A program made the position numbers and the translations under genes. A stretch of 10,965 bases of DNA from Pseudomonadales bacterium. Lineage in GTDB: Bacteria; Pseudomonadota; Gammaproteobacteria; Pseudomonadales; Moraxellaceae. Location of the stretch: NCBI GenBank assembly GCA_013043915.1, contig JABEVH010000074.1, positions 1 through 10,965 on the forward strand, read 5' to 3'. Shown one piece after another: positions 7,224 to 10,965 of the stretch (position 1 is the first letter of the stretch; every line of letters starts with the position of its first letter). The notes beneath the pieces are model-generated. The model saw only the letters and a list, made by a program, of their open reading frames with translations. It ran no database searches and was not told the origin of the DNA.

Positions 7224-8351
7224 TCAGCTGCGCGCCTGCATGAGCGCAATGAATTGATCAAACAGCGTGGCTGCTTCATGAGGACCAGGGCTGGCTTCAG
7301 GATGTCCCTGGAAGCTGAAGGCTGGCCGATCTGTACGTCGAATCCCTTGCAGGGAACCGTCGAACAGGGACTTGTGCGTTGCCACCAAAGTGGTTGGCAT
7401 ACTGCTCTCCTCCACTGCAAAACCATGATTCTGGCTAGTAATCAGCACCCGGGATGTCGCCAAATCCTGGACCGGATGATTGGCTCCATGATGACCAAAC
7501 TTCATCTTGACTGTTTTAGCTCCGGAGGCCAAAGCCAGTAACTGATGCCCCAGACATATCCCGAATAAGGGAATATCTGTTTGCAAAAACTCACGGATGG
7601 CTGCAATAGCGTAACTGCAAGGCTCAGGATCACCAGGTCCGTTGGATAGAAATATGCCCTGAGGATTCATGGCCAAAACTTCAGCTGCCGAGGTTTGCGC
7701 CGGAACCACGGTAATTTCACAGCCGCGATCAGCCAGTAATCTTAAAATATTCTGCTTGACACCAAAATCATAAGCAACCACCCGACACTTAGAAACTGCT
7801 ACAGGCCTGTAGCCACGCCCCAATTCCCAACTCCCCTGTGACCACGCATATGCCCTTGAAGTCGTCACTTCCTTGGCGAGATCCATGCCCTTAAGCCCGG
7901 GAAAAGCACGGGCTCGCGACAACGCAACCTCAGCATCTACTTCAGCACCCGCCATGATACAGCCGTTCTGTGCACCATGCTCACGCAAGAGCCGGGTAAG
8001 TCGCCGCGTATCTATATCAGCAATAGCCTGAACTTTATTTTGCACCAAATAATCAGGCAAGCTCATGGTTGATCGCCAGTTACTCACCGTCTGACTACTG
8101 TCACGAATGATAAGACCAGCTGCCCATACCCGGTCAGACTCGGCATCCTCTGCATTGATACCGGTATTACCGATGTGAGGATAGGTCAGAGTCACCATTT
8201 GCTGGCAGTAGGAAGGATCTGTCAGGATTTCCTGATAGCCAGTCATCGCTGTGTTAAAGACCACTTCTCCACAGCTGATTCCATCAGCTCCCAGGGAAAT
8301 TCCACGAAAGATACTGCCATCTTCCAGGACTAGAATGGCGGGTTTACTCAA
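7224..8351 (-). CDS. carA: Carbamoyl-phosphate synthase small (glutaminase) subunit CarA
   Basis: CarA hydrolyses glutamine and channels ammonia to CarB. From the TTG at 8351 it is 375 residues (E. coli 382). The N-terminal CarA-specific domain includes GEVVFNTAMTGYQEILTDPSY (about 28-48). The C-terminal class I amidotransferase domain has the catalytic cysteine C266 in FGICLGHQ and the H350/E352 pair in FQGHPEASPGPHE, with the oxyanion-region motif SNGPGDPEP (about 236-244). An in-frame TTG at 8378 would add nine residues. I reject it because AGGAGG (8357-8362) lies inside that extension, 5 bases before the TTG at 8351, and because starting there gives SKPAILVLEDG directly, as in other CarA proteins. 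First gene of the operon; its leader holds a terminator that suggests attenuation. Confidence 0.97.
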   Translation of the reverse strand: MSKPAILVLEDGSIFRGISLGADGISCGEVVFNTAMTGYQEILTDPSYCQQMVTLTYPHIGNTGINAEDAESDRVWAAGLIIRDSSQTVSNWRSTMSLPDYLVQNKVQAIADIDTRRLTRLLREHGAQNGCIMAGAEVDAEVALSRARAFPGLKGMDLAKEVTTSRAYAWSQGSWELGRGYRPVAVSKCRVVAYDFGVKQNILRLLADRGCEITVVPAQTSAAEVLAMNPQGIFLSNGPGDPEPCSYAIAAIREFLQTDIPLFGICLGHQLLALASGAKTVKMKFGHHGANHPVQDLATSRVLITSQNHGFAVEESSMPTTLVATHKSLFDGSLQGIRRTDRPAFSFQGHPEASPGPHEAATLFDQFIALMQARS

Positions 8352-8442
8352 AACGACCTCCTGAAGCGATACTCGCAAAACGCGCGTTCACAAAAAAGCG
8401 AGAAGGAACTTGTCCGTCTCGCTTCCTGAATAGCGTTGTCAT
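8344..8442 (-). CDS. Possible carA leader peptide, 32 codons
   Basis: An ATG at 8442, about 4 bases after the inferred transcription start, opens a 32-codon frame. It runs through both arms and the U tract of the leader terminator and stops with TAA at 8344-8346, overlapping the first codons of carA in another frame. The predicted peptide begins MTTLFRKRDGQ and contains five Arg and six Phe, not in runs. No Shine-Dalgarno is visible, so it would be near-leaderless. An open frame this short is not improbable by chance. The arrangement (ORF crossing an attenuator and ending at the next gene) parallels the E. coli pyrBI leader, which is the reason for listing it. Confidence 0.3.
   Translation of the reverse strand: MTTLFRKRDGQVPSRFFVNARFASIASGGRFE
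8357..8362 (-). promoter_or_regulatory. Strong Shine-Dalgarno setting the carA TTG start
   Basis: AGGAGG, a full match to the anti-Shine-Dalgarno core, is 5 bases upstream of the TTG at 8349-8351. It is the strongest ribosome-binding site in the window and compensates for the rare start codon. Confidence 0.85.
8392..8424 (-). terminator. Intrinsic terminator in the carA leader, candidate attenuator
   Basis: Read on the minus strand, AAGCGAGA (8424-8417) pairs perfectly with TCTCGCTT (8403-8396). After one C/T mismatch the stem continues with GGA/TCC around a CAAGT loop, giving 11 pairs. The 3' arm runs directly into a T tract (complement of 8392-8397, six T including two in the stem). No gene precedes it on this strand within the window except the divergent cyclase, so a transcript reaching it most likely began at the carA promoter. 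A weak competing hairpin, CGCT(A)T with AAGCG just upstream (about 8421-8435), would use the 5' arm and could act as antiterminator. Orientation excludes it as a terminator for the plus-strand gene. Confidence 0.75.
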
Positions 8443-8452
8443 TGATGGGCAT

Positions 8453-8482
8453 ATAGTACGCCAAATGCACCCTGACTGTCCA
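8453..8482 (-). promoter_or_regulatory. Candidate carA promoter
   Basis: On the minus strand TGGACA (8482-8477, 5/6 to the -35 consensus) is followed after 18 bases by TACTAT (8458-8453, 4/6 to the -10 consensus). Initiation would be near 8446, giving a leader of about 95 bases that contains the terminator hairpin. Consensus-based inference. Confidence 0.45.
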
Positions 8483-8561
8483 TGCAAGAGCAAGGGATGT
8501 ATGTACTTAGAACCTGAGCTATGCTGTTTTCTATGCGCACCTAGCCTGGAACCCCTTTACT

Positions 8562-9770
8562 ATGCCTAACCATCTTTCTCCTGCGGTCATGGATCAGTTG
8601 CGTGAGCAACTTGATGGCCGTGGGTGGCGATTACGCTTTCCTGACCCCCTAGAAAGCGAGTATCAGGAAGATTATGCCAAGCGCTATCAGCCGCATGTCA
8701 TTCTAGCCATGCTGTTAGGCCTAGTAGCCGTAATCGCCTGCGGTATAGGTGACTGGCTCTGGATGCGTGACCGCTATTCCAGCATGTGGATCATACGTTT
8801 AGCTCTTTGTATCCCCATGCTGATCCTGTTTATGCTGGCACGCCGCCCCCGTAGCCGCCCATGGCTGCAATGGCTGATTCTGCTTGATGCCCAGGCAGGA
8901 GCTCTGGGCATCCTCATTTTTGCCGGCATGGCCTTGCCTCCTATACGTTATTACTATGAAGGCGGCATTCTGCTGGTCATGCTGGTGGTCTTTGTGTTGT
9001 CCCGCCAGCAATTCTGGTATGGACTACTCAGTGCATCCATCATGGCAGGCATGAGCAATGCTTTTATTCTGGTGATAGATCATAGTGATCAGCTTGCGCT
9101 ACTCTCCCGCGAATTTATCTTGATCTTTGGCATGATTTTCGTTTTGACTGGCAACTTTCTCATTGATCGCTCCCTGCGCCAGCACTACCTGCAGATGCGG
9201 CTGCTGGATCTGGACAACCGCGGCCTGGAGGAAACCAACCTCAGGCTACAGTACCTGACTGCTGTCGATGGGCTGACCATGATTGCCAATCGCCGGGCAC
9301 TGGACAGTTCTCTCAGCACCGAGTGGACTCGCGCCTTGCGTAAAAACGAATCCATATCCCTGCTCATGATAGATGTCGATAATTTCAAACAATATAATGA
9401 CACCTATGGCCATCTTGCTGGTGATGCCTGCCTCCGGGATATTGCCAGCACCCTGCGCCCCTTTGCTCGGCGACCTGGTGACTTGGCAGCGCGTTATGGC
9501 GGTGAGGAATTTGCCGTTATCCTGACGGGTACGCAAGAAAGCGATGCCTTGGCCATTGCCGAATCTATACGCAATGAAATTGTTGCCCTGTCCATCCCAC
9601 ACAGTCATTCCAGCCATGGATCCGTCACTGTCAGTATCGGTGTAGCCAGCATGATCCCTCATACCACAAATCGCCAGGAAGATCTTTACGCTCAAGCTGA
9701 CCAAGCCCTGTACCGCGCCAAGCGCAGCGGCCGTAATCGAGTAGTCGCCACCGGAGAATTCCGCTCATGA
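8562..9770 (+). CDS. Membrane-anchored GGDEF diguanylate cyclase, first of a tandem pair
   Basis: A 402-residue protein expected to make cyclic di-GMP from two GTP at the cytoplasmic face of the inner membrane. The N-terminus (about 1-45) is soluble; six hydrophobic segments follow at about 46-64, 75-93, 100-122, 133-147, 151-172 and 184-200; a short helical linker (about 203-232) leads into the GGDEF domain (about 233-400). The signature is intact: DGLTMIANRR (236-245), metal-binding D271 in DVDNFK, active site GGEEF (313-317) and an RxxD inhibitory site (R304-D307) five residues before it, implying product inhibition. I do not recognise the membrane domain as a named sensor family. No alternative start exists between the TAG at 8508 and the ATG. 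The ribosome-binding site is weak. The gene is divergent from carA, and its stop overlaps the next start. Confidence 0.93.
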   Translation: MPNHLSPAVMDQLREQLDGRGWRLRFPDPLESEYQEDYAKRYQPHVILAMLLGLVAVIACGIGDWLWMRDRYSSMWIIRLALCIPMLILFMLARRPRSRPWLQWLILLDAQAGALGILIFAGMALPPIRYYYEGGILLVMLVVFVLSRQQFWYGLLSASIMAGMSNAFILVIDHSDQLALLSREFILIFGMIFVLTGNFLIDRSLRQHYLQMRLLDLDNRGLEETNLRLQYLTAVDGLTMIANRRALDSSLSTEWTRALRKNESISLLMIDVDNFKQYNDTYGHLAGDACLRDIASTLRPFARRPGDLAARYGGEEFAVILTGTQESDALAIAESIRNEIVALSIPHSHSSHGSVTVSIGVASMIPHTTNRQEDLYAQADQALYRAKRSGRNRVVATGEFRS

Positions 9771-10965
9771 ACTCCCTAGAACGTTCGCAACAGTTACGGG
9801 ATCTTCATAAAACCCTGGACAGTAAAAATGGGCGTAGTTTGACATTCCCGCCCAACTTAGAACTAGGCTTTCAGGAAGTTTATGCTCGTCGCTACCATGC
9901 CCACATACAACTGGCCGGATTGCTAGGGCTTATCGCTTTGGTAGCCACGGCGCCTTGGGACTATATATTGACCCCAGGCATTGCTGCAGCGACCTGGAAA
10001 ATCAGGATAGTCGCTTCTGTTTTGCTTATGACCAGTTTGGCTTATTCCAACATTGAGCAGTCCTTGCGTTATCAACAGCTCCTAATCACCCTGAATGCCA
10101 CGGTATGTTTCATCACGGTATTACTCATCTCTGAACGCCATCAGTCTCCACTGAGCGACTACTACGCTGAAGGTAGTATCCTTGTCCTCATAGTCGCCTT
10201 CGTCGTATCGCGGTTACAATTTTTCTGGGGAAAAGTTACTGCCGTGATCATGTCACTATGCCTAGCTATGCATTTAGCCAGGATTCATGCCAATATCGAA
10301 CTGGCCACCATACAAACCTTTGTTTTTGTGCTAGGTCTACTCTTTGCTCTGCCCGGCACTTATCTGATGGAACTATCCCTGCGCCAAAACTACCTGCAGT
10401 CTCGCCTCTTAAACCTGGAACATAAATCCCTGGAGGATTCCCGTCTGCAGCTGGAGATATTGACATCTACCGACGGCCTGACCCATATCGCCAACCGTCG
10501 CAGTTTTGATGCAGCCCTGGAACAGGAATGGAACCGGCAGCAACGCGCAGAAACACCGTTATCGCTCATCATGCTGGATGTTGATAATTTCAAAAAATAC
10601 AACGACCACTACGGCCATCAACAAGGTGATGAATGCTTACGGCAGATAGCAAGAACGCTGTCCAAATTTTCCCGCCGCCCGGGTGATCTTGCTGCTCGCT
10701 ACGGTGGCGAAGAGTTTGTGTTAATGCTTCCTGGCATTCGCCAGGATGACGCCGAAGAGATCGCCCAGCAGCTTGTTCATACCCTAGCAGCTCTGGCACT
10801 ACCTCATGCGGCCTCCTCCTTGCAAAAGGTCACTGCCAGCTTGGGGGTTGCCAGCATGATCCCCGTCATGAGCGCAGGACCCGAACAATTGATCCTGCGC
10901 GCTGATGATGCCCTTTACCAGGCCAAAAGCGCTGGACGCAACCGTGTTTGCGGTTACCATTATTC
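9767..10965 (+). CDS. Second membrane GGDEF diguanylate cyclase, 3' end cut by window
   Basis: The frame opens at ATG 9767, overlapping the previous stop as ATGA with GGAGA 9 bases upstream, and stays open to the window end (399 codons plus two bases). It is a clear paralogue of the preceding gene. The N-terminal FQEVYARRYHAH matches YQEDYAKRYQPH, several hydrophobic helices follow (about 47-62, 78-93, 104-121, 137-148, 155-170, 182-200), then SLRQNYLQSRLL matches SLRQHYLQMRLL. The GGDEF domain has DGLTHIANRR (236-245), D271 in DVDNFK, RxxD (R304-D307) and GGEEF (313-317) at exactly the same residue numbers as its neighbour. Both catalysis and product inhibition should therefore be retained. 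The membrane halves have diverged more than the catalytic halves, consistent with different signals. By comparison with its neighbour only a few residues are missing. Confidence 0.93.
   Translation, partial: MNSLERSQQLRDLHKTLDSKNGRSLTFPPNLELGFQEVYARRYHAHIQLAGLLGLIALVATAPWDYILTPGIAAATWKIRIVASVLLMTSLAYSNIEQSLRYQQLLITLNATVCFITVLLISERHQSPLSDYYAEGSILVLIVAFVVSRLQFFWGKVTAVIMSLCLAMHLARIHANIELATIQTFVFVLGLLFALPGTYLMELSLRQNYLQSRLLNLEHKSLEDSRLQLEILTSTDGLTHIANRRSFDAALEQEWNRQQRAETPLSLIMLDVDNFKKYNDHYGHQQGDECLRQIARTLSKFSRRPGDLAARYGGEEFVLMLPGIRQDDAEEIAQQLVHTLAALALPHAASSLQKVTASLGVASMIPVMSAGPEQLILRADDALYQAKSAGRNRVCGYHY

Noticed and set aside
8352..8378. Nine-residue N-terminal extension of CarA from TTG 8378
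   Set aside because: It contains the AGGAGG ribosome-binding site for the TTG at 8351 and does not resemble the start of other CarA proteins.
8423..8441. ARG-box-like TGAAT half-site near the carA transcription start
   Set aside because: Only one half matches the ArgR consensus; the opposing half (TTGTC) is poor, so ArgR control cannot be claimed.
8452..8457. TATAGT as a plus-strand -10 box for the cyclase genes
   Set aside because: No acceptable -35 element at 16-18 base spacing, and it is about 105 bases from the start codon.
9246..9704. 152-codon minus-strand frame within the first GGDEF gene
   Set aside because: It is antisense to a strongly conserved catalytic domain and has no recognisable motif or ribosome-binding site; it is a frame shadow.
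1..10965. CRISPR, tRNA, IS element, toxin-antitoxin or defence genes
   Set aside because: No direct-repeat arrays, terminal inverted repeats, tRNA-like cloverleaf or relevant protein motifs were seen on either strand; nearly all sequence is accounted for by the listed genes.

Overview
The window carries a conserved proteobacterial housekeeping block followed by a tandem pair of membrane diguanylate cyclase genes. Three things point to a gamma- or betaproteobacterium, or a close relative such as Acidithiobacillia: the gene set carA-carB-greA next to yhbY, rlmE and ftsH; the E. coli-like lengths and motifs of these proteins; and the moderate base composition. The sequence does not settle the genus. 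I see no phage, insertion sequence, CRISPR array, tRNA or rRNA.

Layout. 1-832 (minus): N-terminal part of ftsH, cut by the window edge, with a TTG start. 859-1524 (minus): rlmE, upstream of ftsH in the same direction. 1603-2367 and 2403-2717 (plus): a SpoU/TrmH-family RNA methyltransferase, then yhbY, divergent from rlmE. 2731-2756: a hairpin terminator between convergent units. 2776-8351 (minus, transcribed right to left): carA, carB, greA and a Bax inhibitor-1-like membrane protein, tightly packed as one probable operon. 8352-8561: a 210-base divergent intergenic region. Read on the minus strand it holds a likely carA promoter, a strong intrinsic terminator in the leader and a possible leader ORF, then the carA ribosome-binding site and TTG start. 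8562-9770 and 9767-10965 (plus): two homologous six-helix GGDEF proteins overlapping by ATGA; the second runs off the window.

How the genes fit together. CarA and CarB make carbamoyl phosphate for arginine and pyrimidine synthesis. GreA rescues stalled RNA polymerase. RlmE, the SpoU-family enzyme and YhbY all point to 50S subunit assembly. FtsH is the membrane quality-control protease, and in E. coli rlmE and ftsH are also co-transcribed. The two GGDEF proteins should synthesise c-di-GMP at the inner membrane under unknown signals.

Most of the window is ordinary core genome. The most interesting part is the carA leader: a terminator between promoter and gene, crossed by a short ORF that ends inside the carA start. 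This resembles the layout of the enterobacterial pyrBI attenuator and suggests attenuation control of carAB. Other points worth attention are the tandem cyclases, the Bax inhibitor-1 gene at the end of the car-greA operon, a G9 tract inside carB, and two TTG starts (ftsH, carA).
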